Shown in pieces: positions 49,441-62,721 of a DNA stretch of 64,000 nucleotides (the stretch's first letter is position 1; each line of letters opens with the position of its first letter). The position numbers and the translations under genes were made by a program. Under the pieces are notes generated by a model. That model was not told the origin of the DNA and made no database searches. It worked only from the letters and a program-made list of their open reading frames with translations. Source of the stretch: Archilochus colubris (taxonomy: Eukaryota > Chordata > Aves > Apodiformes > Trochilidae); contig CM041115.1 in NCBI GenBank assembly GCA_023079485.1, positions 46,060,305-46,124,304 of the forward strand. The letters run 5' to 3'.

Positions 49441-52148
49441 TTGAAGGCTTTTTTATCTTTCTTTCCTTTCCATAAACTTTATCTGACTGACTGACTTGCA
49501 AACTGTACTGCAGAGATAAATCTGGTCAAGCACTGGCCTCTAGACTCCCACAGACATGTGTGTTTGAAATTGCTTTCAGGTTTTAATCTAACAGAAGGGC
49601 TCTGTCTCTAGGTCTGACATTAGGATTTGAAAAATAAGGGGCAATAAGGTCACCTTAGAGTGAGCAGAAGGGTAAGTTTGCTTCTGGTGATCCTAGCTCA
49701 TCTTCAAAACACCTATTTCCCAGGAATGGTGTAGCACAATTTCTTGTAAAGTGGAATTTCCCTGGCCCTCATTGCCACAGCTGTGATAGTCATGCAAACA
49801 CTTCTGCTCAATGTGTCGGCATCTGGAAGTTCCATGGGGGACCAGCTCAAACAAGAAGTCATCTCACTTTCATGTGCCCTGATTTCTACAAAGCTAGGGT
49901 CTCTAGTGAGGACTTAAACTAATCTTGCATAGTTTATGAGTGAAAATCCATTTACAATGAGAATGACCCCCACCGACTAAAACTTTAAACAAATGCCCTT
50001 CGTATGCATTTCCTACAGTGGGGATCAAGTTCCATATGTATGATGTAAGTAGGCCTCAAACAAGCCTCTCACCTACACACGGAATAGAAATCACTTGCAA
50101 AGAAAACTGAAATGACAGCCATATGCACGGAACGTTTTATATGCTACAGCCAGGCTTGCAGACCCCAAGTAGGAGGATCTTCTGATCTGAAGGTGCAATT
50201 GAAAACAGGTGCTTGACACACTGCACATAAAAAAAGTATACAGGCAATTTGGGAGCTCTTCAGAGATTCTTTCAGCTGCTGAAAATATGGAGACAACTTC
50301 CCTGCCCTCAGTCTTGGGCTTCCTCTCTAATTCCCCTGCTCCCCCTTCTGCTAGAAATGGAGGAAACTGCCAGGCTGTGGTGATGTTGCCCTATTTAGTA
50401 AAAGAAAATGTGAAAAAGATTAAGGAGGATCCATCAAAATGTCAGCCTGAGCTTGAACTGCTGGAAAAGAAGACCTTTTTTTTTCCCCAAATTCAGGTGT
50501 GTGCCACAAAGACCTGGGTGACCTTGTTTTGCAAGTGAAAGCCTTTGACTATGACCCAGGCATGCTTCCTCTGTCCAACTCCTATTTAGCAAATAAACTA
50601 AAAGTACTGTCAACGTTTATGGTAAACACCTGATTGGTTGTACTAAAGAAAAAATTACTGCTAGATAATGCAGACCCAGATTAGGTTTCCTTTTTATTTG
50701 TTGTCACTAAACGCTCCCAATCTTTTTGAACTCCAAGGCTCCTTAAGTGGATGTTTTAAAATGGTGCAATAGACAATGCAGCTGTATTTCATTTGTAGAT
50801 AATGGATGCAATACATGTAATAGCTCAGCTAAATATGTTGACTCATGAGCTAATTTAGGTGTAGATGTTACAGCACTTGTGCAGCTGGAAATGTTGCCAT
50901 CACACAAATCAGTTGCAGATTAATGGAGTCAGGTCCCTGTCTGCACTAGAAAGAGATAAAAGGCCACAATAAAATATAAAAACTAGTTCTGAAGAGTTAT
51001 TGTAAATTTAAACAGCATTTGAAAATATTTTCACAACCACAATGCATACTGTAATATGAACCTGGAATCACTTAACTATATGGTGATTTGGCAATTTTAT
51101 ATATATTGGATTCATAAAGCTGAGAACATGGGTAAGGAGAGAGAACATGGCTTAATGTTTAGAAGGTGAATTATGGGTGAGCATTTCCACTCCTACTATT
51201 TGCCTTGATATTGAGTGATATCAGTAAAACTGTCCAGGTCTTTATTTCCTGGTGTGGGTTCTGGGATGATGGTATTTACTAACTACTGTTTCAGGACCTG
51301 CTGTCATTTAGTGACATAACCAAATAGTTAGAAGATAGTGCTGAAGCCAGAGGGATCTGACATTTCTTTTCACCTCTACACTTTACTGGCATCCCATGCC
51401 TGTTAACCTCATCTGTGAAACATAAGTAAAAAATTTTATGCATTTTTTGAGTCTTTTTTGCAATCTGTGGTGTAAACCAAACAACTATGCAATCTTCAGC
51501 TACTATTACGACAATTCTTATCACTAACATCATAGCAACATTTAAATACTGACTGTGTACCAGTATAATCCCAAACATTAACTGGTGAGACAGTTATATA
51601 CGACTCTATATGTGGTGCAGTGAAGTTGATGTTAGTGCTCAATAGTCCTGATGATAATTAATGGATGGGTCAATAAATAGTTCCAAGACAAACAGAAAAA
51701 GTAGGACTGGGATCCTGTGAATTTATACCTCCAAAACTGCTTTTTCTGATGCCTTCTGAAGTGTAAACACTGGCTAGGCTTTTTCTCTTTGGGGCATAAA
51801 TGGTATGTTTCATCCATATGGAATCCTCGAGGATAAATATATATATATAAAATAAAATAAGTGTATATATATTGCACAAAATTATTTTGCACTATGTCCT
51901 CTGCACATTGGTTAAAACTGACCAGCAATGACAGTATCAGGATGCAGAGATGCACTCATCAGGCAGACGAATGGATGCATGGACAAGCACATATCCTCAG
52001 AGAACAGACTAGGAACTGTTTCCTTGTTTCTTCTGACTCTGCTGTGCTTGCTGTATTTGCTTTCTGCTGAAAACTGCTTGTTTCAGTAATCACATGGAAG
52101 GACTATATTGGAAACAGAGGTGAGTTAACTTCAGTACTCAAGATATGG

Positions 52149-52202
52149 GTTTTTTTTGTTTTGTCTTGTTTGTTGTTGTTCGTTCGTTTGTTTTTTTTTT
52201 TA
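52149..52202. repeat. T/G-rich low-complexity tract
   Basis: Almost pure T and G on the + strand, with TTG and TTCG/TTTG units. Confidence 0.85.
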
Positions 52203-52550
52203 ATGAAGCCATTATAGGAAATAATTTGCAACTTCTCTGAATGTTATTTACCAGAAAGGAAAGTCATGTCTATGAAGGTATCAGTCCAGGCTGAGTATTT
52301 CCAGGCTGCCAAGAAAATGCTAGCCAGACAGCCAGACCCTTTCCTCATGAAATAGAGACGTTTGTATGGTTGGTGTTTTATTCAGCAACTTCACAGCAAT
52401 GTTTCTGATACAATCTATCTAGAGTTTTAAGGTACCCAATTTCAGTCACTTCTGAAGAATGCCATCACAAATTTATTATGCAGTTGGTAATATCTCCTCT
52501 GTAAACACGGAAAAGGGAAACTCTTTTGGCTGGGAAGGAAATATAGAAAA

Positions 52551-52570
52551 TTATATATATATATATATAG
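52551..52570. repeat. (TA)n repeat
   Basis: About ten TA units. Confidence 0.85.
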
Positions 52571-55500
52571 ATGCATATACATAACCATGTATATGGACTG
52601 CATTGCTTACTTTGTTAATATGACTTGTGTTTTGGTTACTAGAATGACTGGTGGTGGAATATGTGTAGTTAATTGCTGACTGTGGGTAGGATGAGAAGAA
52701 AACCTTACTTAGCGATGCAGAATGGAGGTAGTACAACTTGGGATTAAACACTTCTAAAGTGTAAATAGCCATATATGAAATATTATTTGAGGAGGCCATG
52801 TTTCTTTGACTATCACCGTATGTGTCTTTATGAGAAGCAACATGTGGAAAAGGACAATAGATAGCAAAAGCATTCGATTGCATAGGATTATTGTGGAATC
52901 TCTTCTCACATTTCTGTGCAGTTTGAAGAAGATAGGCTTTTCCTTGGATATTTCATCTTAGTTTAAGATGGACATAAGTACGGTTTTGTCACTTTATAAC
53001 CTCCTTTTTCTTCACTCTTGTTTCTCTTTTTTAGCATAAGCAATGATTTGATTGAAGTATGTTGTCTAGTTATCGCTTTATTTATTGGTGTCTATGGTTT
53101 GGGAAGGTTAAAACAGCGTTTACAGAAGTCCAGCTGTACTTACTGAGAATGCTTAGCTGACCAACAAGACTAAACACAAGAGTGGGGATTTGAAGGAGCA
53201 CTTCAGAGAGGTCAAAAGGGTGGATAAACCTGTGAGTTATAGATATGCAGCAACTGGCCTTAACCTGAAACCACGTTAGGATGAGTGGTGTGTGTAGAAT
53301 CACATCAGTTCCAGAACATGGAGTTAAACTCCGTGGTGCTTCAAAGCAATGGTTTCTATTTCAATGCAAATTTGACAATGATAGATGTTAATCACACTTC
53401 TTAACTAAGGACCAGAGGCATAAAAGTGAGTAGTGTGACATATGAATCCCTTAGATAGAAAAGAACCATGTACAGTAGATACACTTAACTGTTCAGGAAA
53501 CCAATCACCACTAAAATGAGGCTACATGGTAGCATACAACACTTACAAGTTAGCAGAATTGGCTGTGAAAATTAGAAGGTCTCAGTTTTACAAAAATTCC
53601 AATAGGGAATTTTACATATGCAGGAAAAATAGAGCAGAATTAGTCTCTGAGCTGAGACAGCCTTACTGATAACAAAAGTGTCAAGGAACGAAAATACTGG
53701 TTCTGGAAGGGATTATTTTTTTCTTTTTCATTCATGACTGTTGAGGTTTTTTGTATTTTTTTTTACTTTAACCCAAATCCTATAAGGGTTTAATTTACAT
53801 GCCCAGTTTCAGGCATGAATAGTCACACTGACTTCAGACAAAGAGTAGTCCTGCTGAGATCAATGGTGGTATTCACAAAAATAACGTTAAGTACACGCAT
53901 ACACCTTTTCAGCACCTAGATCTCAAATGCCTACCAGAGAATATACACCTGGAACTAAATACCAAAACGCAGGGAAAATTTTTTTTCCTGGTCTGAGATA
54001 GGTATTCAGGAAACAAGCACAGTCATTCATTTGTGATACATTTTATCACTTCTGAAATGTGTAAGTGGAATCGCTTGTGGAAAATACAGAAGTCCAAGGT
54101 GTTGGGAAATTACAGCCTATGAGCCCCCCTCTCTCACCAATCACACATTAGCTGGAATCATCAAAGGTTTTCCAAATGTCCTCATGAGTGGGATTGTTGG
54201 TGACATTGAACATTTATAGGCTCAGAAATTTGTACGGTGTTCTCATTTTATTTCAATATGAACTCATGTTACTTCTGTTGAAAATTCCTCTGACAGTCCC
54301 ATACATGTAATTTATGACATTTCCTATCAGGATGTTTTGCTGAATTAGAAACACTTGTGAAGAAACCCGTCTGCTGTCAGTTAAAAAACATTTTTGTAGC
54401 AGAGGTGAGTGCTGTTGAGGCAACAAAGGTAGGCTCATCTTACTTTTATTCTGATGGCTGTTGATCAGGCAATTACACCATAAACTGTTTACAGCTGTGG
54501 CTTTTGTTACCGTAACAAAGAATGTGTTTAAGGGTAGACAGAAGGCTATGCTTTATGTTAGTTCACAGTGACGACCATGCAGTTTACACACCAAACAGCC
54601 CAAAACATATTTCTGCAACATTCAGGCTTCTCCACGATGTGACACTGATTTGTTCTCTCCTTCATTTGTTTTACTAGACCTGGTTACCTGCATGTCTGTC
54701 CTATTTTCCAAGCTTAACACCATCAAGACCATGGTGATGATGTCTCCTAGTTCACAGACTTTGGTTTAGGCATGTGATCTGTTCTGTTTTAACAGTTAAA
54801 ACTAACATTAAAGGAGCTCATAGATTTCAAGGCCATTATTATTTACCCAGTATGGGAATGTACTTGTTTCTGTGTCACACCATAGAATTTTAATTGCTAA
54901 AATTTGTCTTCCTGAGCCTTTTTAAAGATCAGACAACTTACTTAGCTAAGTGGGCCAGAGGTTTAGGTCTCTGTTTTTGAGTGGTGTCTTCATAGTTTTG
55001 TTCTGAACTTGTTTATAGAGATAATTTCCCACAAAAATGGTGAGAACTGGAGTCCTTGGAAGGCCAAATTGTTAGCTGCCTTCAAGTTGTCTTTGCCTGA
55101 GTGCAGAAGCCAGGGTGTGGACACTCACATGGAAATAACTCTTTTGCCCCTTCTGTGTTACATAGGTGCACGATGGGACACATTTCTATTTCACCTCATG
55201 TTTAGCTGTCTAAAACATAGCTACCTGTTGTAATCTGGTAGTCCACTCTGCCTTCATGGTTAGTAGATAAGCAGCTCCAGAGATTGCCTGTCTTCAGATG
55301 AGATTTACTGCCCTCTTGAGGTATTTATCTTTCTCCTTCAAGAACAGAGGGAGCTTAAAGGACCTTGTGCCCTCATGTAGGAAGTTTGTATCAACAACAG
55401 CCAGCTGAAGTACCTTGTCACACAAAGGAATACAGCCTCCACTTCTCAGAAAAAAAACCCCAAAACCCAAAAGACAACAACCCACGCTTTGTTCACAGAC

Positions 55501-55925
55501 ATCTTGGAAGCTGTTAGAAGAAGCTGGCAAAATTAGCCTAAATGAACCTGTTGTCCTGATCTCATATGGCCATATGGCAATGCCTTATGGCACAGTGTGC
55601 TGCCTCATGGTGGGATGCTCTATCTCTGTTTCTAACAGACGATTCAGGTGGCACAAAATCCATGCCCATTCTTATTAGAACACCACCGACCTGCACTGAC
55701 TCTGCAGTCTTCAGGAGCCAGGCCTTCTGGAAAAAGCAGTCAAAAACAAAGAGATGGAATTAATGGGCTCCTGGCCAAAATTGCTCGTAACATTACAGAG
55801 TCCCCAGAGCTGATAGGTCTTGGTTCATTTTGGCTCTTGTCTCCTGCTCTGCTGGTTTAATACCTGAGGATGTTCCTTTCAATACCTGCTGGTTCATGAT
55901 AGCTGGGTTTATCCCACCTGCATTG

Positions 55926-55963
55926 TAAAGCCAGCAGTCAGCCAGTAAAGCCAGTTCAGCCAG
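55926..55963. repeat. Imperfect tandem duplication, unit about 19 bases
   Basis: Two adjacent copies that both begin TAAAGCCAG and end TCAGCCAG, differing by a two-base indel. Confidence 0.7.
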
Positions 55964-56425
55964 AACTCAGCTCTCTGAAGCCCCACATTACAGCCCAAAG
56001 TCTCAAATGCTTTGAAAATTGTATGACCAACACAGTGGTAGTAGCTATCTGAGGTGAAGTAAGCTGTCATGTCCTTCTACAGAAGACTCTATTTTCTCTG
56101 ATACTTTTGCTCTTGCTTTTCTGCTGTTTTCACAGTTAAAGTTAGTTCAGTTTCAGATTAAAAATTTCATACTTTGGCTCATAAAAGCCTTTTTATTTTT
56201 CCAGAGAGGTAGCTTAGTTTATAATCTTTAGATAGCAATATATACCTCATCTTTGATAACAAATGAGTTACTCTAATTATGTGGGAGAGAAAATTGCTGA
56301 TTATGTTTTTCCTATATTCGATATTAACTTAAACTGCAGAGAGGAGGTACACTTTTTGTGAACCAAAATAAGAAAGTAATTGCTTAAAAAACCCTCTTAG
56401 GATCCCCAATTAGTATCCCTCAGAT

Positions 56426-56451
56426 AAAAAAAAAAAAAAAAAAAAAAAAAA
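56426..56451. repeat. Poly-A tract (26 bases)
   Basis: An uninterrupted A run. The preceding sequence has no coding remnant, so it is treated as a mononucleotide repeat rather than a retrocopy tail. Confidence 0.95.
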
Positions 56452-57425
56452 GTAGTATGCAGGTAAACACTGAGAAAGGATAGTATGAGATAAAGATATC
56501 ATGGGAAGCTTATACTAATCAAAATCTTCTGTGGCTGCTTTATTAAGATACTTGCTTTAAGAACATATGGTAGAAGCCTCAAGGAGATAGGCCCTTTAAC
56601 TCACTAGCAGAAGTGTAAAATGCTCGCACTTCTTCAAAGGTTTAAGTAATGCTTGCTTAGGGTGTTTCATTCACTAGCAAACATGGTGATTTGTGAAGCA
56701 CAGCTAATGCGTCCCTGGAAAGTTCCAGCATGAAATAAGACTAGGTGTGAAAGCTTGTCAGGGTCCAAAGAGATATGATTTAAAGGGAAGCACTCTCTGA
56801 AAATGTGAAGATGAGTGTTACTAACTTAATCCATATGATATCTTCTCCACCCAAATGTATGGTAGAATGAAGGGCAGAAATGCATGAAGCAGACATTCAT
56901 CATTGTCTATGAGGGATATTTCCTCCTTGAATTTATCAGCAAGGGCTGCTGTGTTGTTTTTAAACATTTGTACAACACATTAGTGTGCAAAGATGAAAAG
57001 AAGAGCTATCCTATGTTTACTTGCAGATTCACACCTGTTTGGAAAGTTAAAGAAGGCAATTTTTATATTACAAATGTAGCTCTGCAGTCTTACCCAGTCA
57101 TAGAAATAACTGAAGGCCAGGTGTGCAGGGCAGATGCAGAGGGGCAAGAAGTTAGCTGTGTGACACTGATGTTATTACACTAATGAGCATGATATGATTT
57201 TCTGTTATTCACTTTCCTTTGAAACCTGAAGACTGCCTGATGGAGGATCCAGTTTTCTCTGATTATGCTTGGATGGTCCTAGATTTTCTGCTGTCAGCAC
57301 AAAAAACTCCAAACATGTATAACACAATTTAAACTAGTATTAAGCTGTACAAGTTATATTTGTGCAAGCACAGAAAAAAAGATATCCTCCATTCAATGTA
57401 CATTCTTGGGAGACAGGTAAAATTG

Positions 57426-57445
57426 GGATGATTTTGAAATCATCC
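57426..57445. repeat. Perfect 9-base inverted repeat with a 2-base centre
   Basis: GGATGATTT, then TG, then AAATCATCC. The loop is too short for a stable RNA hairpin, so a near-palindromic protein site is more likely than a structured RNA. Confidence 0.7.
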
Positions 57446-60400
57446 GGTTAATTCTACTCCCATGGCACAGGATCACCTTGAAGATAAACTGCAAGGCCTG
57501 AGGTTGGTACTGAAAGACGTTTGAGATAGTTAATGAGGAAACTGGAGGAATATGTTCTATTTTTCTGGGACATAGTATGGGACACTCATGGTTCTGTCTT
57601 ACAAGGTTGTTCCTACACTTTGGACAAAAGTACGTGAAAAGCGGATAGGGAAATGCAAGAGAGAGTCTGGTGCTGCTGCTGAACTCTTTGTCTGCTCCCT
57701 TCTAAACTCTGTCTTTCTGACAGGAAGAACCATACCTGTGTAGGGAGTCTCACATAGCTCTGTAAAGGTTGGTGTGCTCAGAGAAGACAGACAAGGATCA
57801 GCCATTTACTGCCCTGGCCCAGTGGCCCTGTGATAAGAAGTGTGAAGTTCTACCACTGCATGTGAATGAAATGTGCTTCTGTCAGCTTGTTCTCTGGCTA
57901 ATGTGGCTTACCTAAGGCAAAGACACTAAATGATTCCCCTCAAGATACACAGTTAGGTACTAGGAAATCTTTATAGAAGGTGTGAAGTCATGTGTTCTTT
58001 TTTTCTAGCTAATATAAAAAGCTTGAATCCCAAAGAAAGCCTCTAAGTCCCAAATGCAATAGGTAAAAGGCTTCTGGTTGTAACACATTGTGTCTTACAT
58101 AGTTTTTAGACTTAAAGCAAGTTTAAATTTGAGTAGATGAACCTTGTTAACAAAGTGCAGGCATTCCAAAGTAAATACTATTTATTTCTTTTCCTCTTAT
58201 TATCTGTAAAAATCAAAGTCACTGCAGACTTACAAACAGCAAACATTATGTACATCATGTAAATCACGTAAAATTCTAGACCTCACTGGTGCCTCCTTGC
58301 CTAGAATAGGATAACCTTCTAATCTAAGTGTGTACAGACATTCCTGTAGATAGCAGAATAGCACCTGTCAGCCCTGTTTTCCTCCATCTTGTGTGTGCTG
58401 TTTCCTTTGGTATAATTGTTTTATTTGTCTTGACGTAAAGAACAACAGAACCAAGTTATGCAGCACCGTCTCAGCAATCTACAGCATCTCAAATCTCAGT
58501 GCCAGGGACAGTAGCTGTATAGAATCATCTATATTTAGGAATATGCCATGCTGATACTATTTTCTTGTTGTCTGTATAATTAATCAGGAGGAGATATCTA
58601 TTGATGTTTCCTTATTACATGTAGCTGGAATATTTCACCCAAAATGATGAAATGAACAGCTACATTGAGTAAAGATGTAACCATGCCACATTTTACAATT
58701 TTGTTATTCCTTCTGGGCATGTGGATTCTGATAAAAAGGGAGGAAAAAGATGTAATACTTCTATAGCAGGAGGCAAAATTTCAAGACTTAAGAGACTATT
58801 CATAACAAATTGAAAACAGAGAATTTAGGGTACATGTTGTTAGGTTACCTTCTGATTTTCCTTGGAAGTTTCATCTTGAAATTTTCTTCTGCATTGAGGA
58901 GCTGTAACAGTAAATATACTGTTTCTCTGAGGCAGTCACAGGTTGTTTACCTTCCAGCATGACATGGGAAATACACCACTGAAAAGAATGGAAAATATTT
59001 TATTAAAACAAGAGCCTGTAATAACCTGATCCTGAAATCAGATTACGATGATCACGATATTTTTAAAATGTTAAATACAGAAGAAACATGCCCCAGAGAT
59101 TAGAAAGTAATTTTTTTCCCTGTGGGTTGTGTTTGAATTGATACCTCTACAAGTTACTAAGAGGCTCTGCACGTGTCAAAGTGTCAACTATGAGATTTGA
59201 GATTTATTCTTTGTGACCATGATTCCTTCTCAGCCTTTCCTCAAAAGAAAAGGGTTTACTACTGGTTCAATGAAGTTTTAACACACAGGCACATTTCTAG
59301 TGCAACCCTCTTCAGCTTTTTAAATGCCCTTTCCACCTTCACCGTGTCTTGCAACAGTGAGCTCTACAACGTAATTATGTGCTGACTGGAAAAAAACACT
59401 TGACTTCATTTGTTTCAATGCAGATAGTTTGTTCTTGTGCTAGTAAAAACCCCCAAACAAACAATGAGTAATTGTTCCTCAGTAATGTATACAAATCACT
59501 CACGATATTTATTGTTGGTCCTGAGTCATCCTCTCCCTTCAGCATTCCCTGCTTTCAGCCAAGGAACTTGAGCATAGGTTTTCCCCATATGGAAGCTGTC
59601 CCATGTCTCTGATCGTATGGGCTGGTATGTTGAGGCCCTACAACTTGAGACTCGAACAGCCACTTAAATGAAAGGACATCTTCTATGCTTCTCTTCTTGA
59701 TAGCAGCAGGTGAATAATATCAAATCACAACAAACTGCTAATAGGTTCCACCTTGGCTCTGACTGAGCACTGATGGGTTTTGGTTTCCTCCCATCTACAT
59801 GTTGGACCAAAGGAATAGGGTTTCTTGTGTGTGGTTAGTGTTTAAGGCCTCATTGTGTACATGGCCTTGAAAGATATATTTTTATAGGTAAGCACCTCAT
59901 AAAATATTTTTCTGAAGACATTTATCAAGAGAGACTTTGAAAAACCATAAGGAGAGGGGAAGGAGAGGTGGGGGAAGCACAACATGTGCTTTTCAGCTGC
60001 CACAAAACCCTGCAGCAGCAGCCTTCATGTGAGAGACGACACTTTGCACATTACAACTGGGAATCAAAAGATTTATACTCAACCCTCCATATATATGACT
60101 CTCTACGGCATCATTTTGAAAGAGTGATTATTGCTTTGACATGAGATAATATTTTACATTAAATGCCGAAAGTTCACTATACATAGCAATAATCACCTGA
60201 TGCCGCTTTTTCTTACAGCTTGGCTTTTAATAATAAATAATAATGATAACGATAGTTAGGTTCTATATAATTATCCCATTTGTTTTCCAAGAACCCCTGG
60301 GGGATGGTATTTATCTCTTGATGTGAATGCTTCTTTCTCCACTCCCTCCACTTACCCATACATATAAAAGAAGCTCAGACATATGGGACATATGAGACTT

Positions 60401-61092
60401 ACTTAATTTGATGGCAGCTCTGGTGATTATTGTCTCCCTGAGCTGTGGGAATTGTTGTTCAGCTGCTGAGCAATTTCTACACCAGAAGCTGCTGGCCCTC
60501 CGTTAGGCTTTTCCCTGCTATATCCCCTTTTCTACACTAAAGGTCCAATGTGTTCAAAAGCAATGCACTGACTTCAAAAAAGATTACAACGCCTCTTAAA
60601 ATAAGTAAAAAATAAGCGAAGAGTTGAAGCACTCACTGAGTTTAGACAGGGTGAGGTTGTAAATATATTCTCTATACCTGTGTTTACACAGCAGCTTGGG
60701 CTAATTAGATAGAGTCTTTCAGAACATGCAGAATAGGAGGAGGGGAGGAAAGGGGACTGTAAAAGGCTAGACAAGGACAGAACAGTGAAAGAGAAAGGAC
60801 TGAATTTGGGATGTATTACAGCATAACACTGGCAAAATGTAGAATTCTTCCATGTCTGTTTTTTTCAGAAAGGTTGACTTATTCTGCTAAATTGAGGTCC
60901 TAAAAATAGAGCAGTTTCTCTTCTTGCACTCCTTTTCCCATAGATGGGAATGAAAGAGCTGATTTGGGGTAAAAGAAGGACTAGGCTCAACTAGAGATAT
61001 TTTGTAAATTCATGGTGTCGGTGGTAATTTTTCCTAAACTTCTGCATGTCCTGCTCTTTTTCTTCTTTTATCTGATTTTTCAAATAAAACAG

Positions 61093-61140
61093 ATCAGCAG
61101 CTCTGAAACACCACCTGAAAGATGAAGTGCAGAAGTACAA
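61093..61140 (+). other. Exon-like segment A (48 bases, phase 2 to phase 2)
   Basis: It is preceded by a pyrimidine-rich stretch (about 61050-61080) and an AACAG acceptor, and followed by a GTAAGC donor at 61141. The length is divisible by three. Only one frame is open, the one entered after one base, reading SAALKHHLKDEVQKY. The other two stop at TGA. The peptide is lysine-rich and helix-like, and I do not recognise it. See segments B and C, which share the phase. Confidence 0.25.
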
Positions 61141-61557
61141 GTAAGCAACAATCTAAGTTTGCCAGAAACCAGCAATAGTAGACGAAAACCTGTCCAGTTT
61201 GCTGCAGCTGCTTCAGAGAAAGGTCTGGTTGGTAAAACTCAGACTTTGAGGAAAGATTACATGTACCCTCACTGCAACCAGATTTTCACTGAGTGAAGTT
61301 CTGGTTGTGCAAGACTCCTGCTGTAGCTGCCCTGCCTTCTCCCTTCTGTACAGCCTGCAGTAAGTGTTGTTGCAAGCCCTCCAGCAGGCAGAGAGCAGTA
61401 GGAAATCTTTTGAATTACTTTCTTCCATCCCATACTCTGCTTATTCTAGTACTTGCAGCCTTTTGGTGTTGCTTTGAGCCAGCTTAGCTCATTGGAGAAG
61501 ATGGGCTTCACCTGACAGCAGCTGTTAAAGCATTTTTCTTCTTTCTGCTTTCTTCAG
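61141..61557. other. Between exon-like segments A and B
   Basis: Nothing recognised. The right end is a pyrimidine-rich acceptor tract (about 61531-61555). Confidence 0.4.
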
Positions 61558-61650
61558 AAAAAATAATCTAGACTGTAAATCACGGCTCCTCTTGTTCAAA
61601 ACCCAGAGGCAGCTTTTCTGGAAGCTCAGTGGAACAAGCATGAAGTACAA
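61558..61650 (+). other. Exon-like segment B (93 bases, phase 2 to phase 2)
   Basis: It is preceded by a strong pyrimidine tract and TTCAG acceptor, and followed by a consensus GTGAGT donor at 61651. The length is divisible by three, and only the frame entered after one base is open (30 codons); the others hit TAA or TAG at once. The middle reads SRLLLFKTQRQLFWKLSG. It ends in the same GAAGTACAAGT sequence as segment A, including the donor. I do not recognise a domain. Confidence 0.25.
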
Positions 61651-62670
61651 GTGAGTTATGACCTGTTACTAGGAATTTCTTCAGGTCAACAGTCAATACT
61701 AGGAAAAGAAATAATGGGAGCACCGAATCTGAAGTATGATTTCCTGTGTACCAGATACAAATACTATTAAATGCAAACTCTTCTTTCCTGCCTTCCTTTC
61801 CTCCTATATACCGTGCTGTCCTTGGGTATTTTTTTTCACACTATATGTTCTCTTTCTTATTTTCTGTTTTTTCTTGCATTTCTGTTTTTTTCACAGCTTT
61901 TGCAGATTTCTCTATATCTGTGCCTTTCCTGTAAAATAACTCTTCTCTCCTCTTTCTCTATCTCTTCAATCTTTTGTCCCTCATTTGAGAGTTCCAACCA
62001 CTAACACAGTCTTCTTGCTCACTTAATTCCTGGCAGGCATGTTCTGTGCCTGGAGGGATGAGAAGTATTTTGGTGCAGCTATTCCTAGTTTTGTTCTGCC
62101 AAATCAACTGGATGGTGCTGGCACCAATCTATAGTTTGATTACAGGATATTTCTTCTGCCTGCTGGATCTGAGGAAGGCTAACAAGTCAATCAGTAGGAC
62201 AGCTTTAGTTCAGGACTCAGGAGTCCTGTGGTCCTCCAGATTTTGTTAATTATCCCATAATCCAAAAGGTAAAATTGACCCTGAGGGTATAGGCCAGTAG
62301 TGCTCTTCACACAAGGTATTATGCACTTGATTGGCCAGATAGAGTGCTATGAGCAGTGCTGGTTAAAAAAACCTTTTTCAGGGCAAGATGCTGAACACAT
62401 CAGTGTCAGCAGATTATTTTGGATATATGGTGGCATAGAAGAGTTCAGATGATCCCAGAGTAAATGCTGCATGAGCCTCTTTATGCATAGCTGTAACCCA
62501 ACAAGGTACACTTGGATGCAAATCTGAACTGAAGCCTTGAGCCTTGCAATGTTCCTCTATTGACCAATTTATGTAGCAACTTGCAGGTAGCAAAGAAACA
62601 AGTTGGGGTTTGTTTGTTTGTTTTGTTTTTATTTGTTTGTTTTCTGTTCTGTTTTTTGGTTTTTTCCTAG
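61651..62670. other. Between exon-like segments B and C
   Basis: No feature recognised in the first part, which is T-rich around 61790-61990 and gives hydrophobic chance ORFs. The right end is a T/G-rich tract (62609-62667) that acts as a very long pyrimidine-rich stretch before the acceptor of segment C. Confidence 0.4.
62609..62667. repeat. T/G-rich low-complexity tract with (TTTG)n
   Basis: TTTG units followed by T runs. It lies directly before a CCTAG acceptor-like site. Confidence 0.85.
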
Positions 62671-62721
62671 TTGGATCAGAAGTAAATGTGCTCAAATGAA
62701 TCTCCTCAGCCCTGTGCACAG
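62671..62721 (+). other. Exon-like segment C (51 bases, phase 2 to phase 2)
   Basis: It has a TTTTTTCCTAG acceptor at its left and CACAG|GTATTC at its right, a weaker donor. The length is divisible by three. Only the frame entered after one base is open, reading WIRSKCAQMNLLSPVH; the other two stop at TAA and TGA. The phase agrees with segments A and B, so a spliced A-B-C product would be open for 64 codons. I do not recognise the peptide. Confidence 0.2.

Larger units (their letters stand above)
49441..61092. other. AT-rich intergenic, nothing recognised apart from simple repeats
   Basis: Contains TA-rich runs (51834-51852, 52551-52570), a T/G-rich tract (52149-52202), a 26-base poly-A (56426-56451), a small hairpin (57426-57445) and an imperfect 19-base tandem duplication (55926-55963). 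ORFs reach about 110 codons (50209-50538 plus; 52551-52883 minus) without recognisable domains. Cryptic splice-site pairs occur, as expected in long non-coding DNA. Confidence 0.55.

Noticed and set aside
52087..52119. 33-base exon-like segment before GAG|GTGAGT
   Set aside because: It is very short, more than one frame is open, and no partner exon lies nearby. It is likely cryptic.
56426..56451. Poly-A run as the tail of a processed pseudogene
   Set aside because: The upstream sequence shows no coding or RNA-gene remnant and no flanking duplication. Processed retrocopies are rare in birds.
59234..59356. Exon-like segment of 123 bases with acceptor CTTCTCAG and donor ACA|GTGAGC
   Set aside because: Its only open frame is in phase 1, which does not join to the phase-2 segments at 61-62.7 kb. 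Isolated splice-site pairs like this are common by chance.
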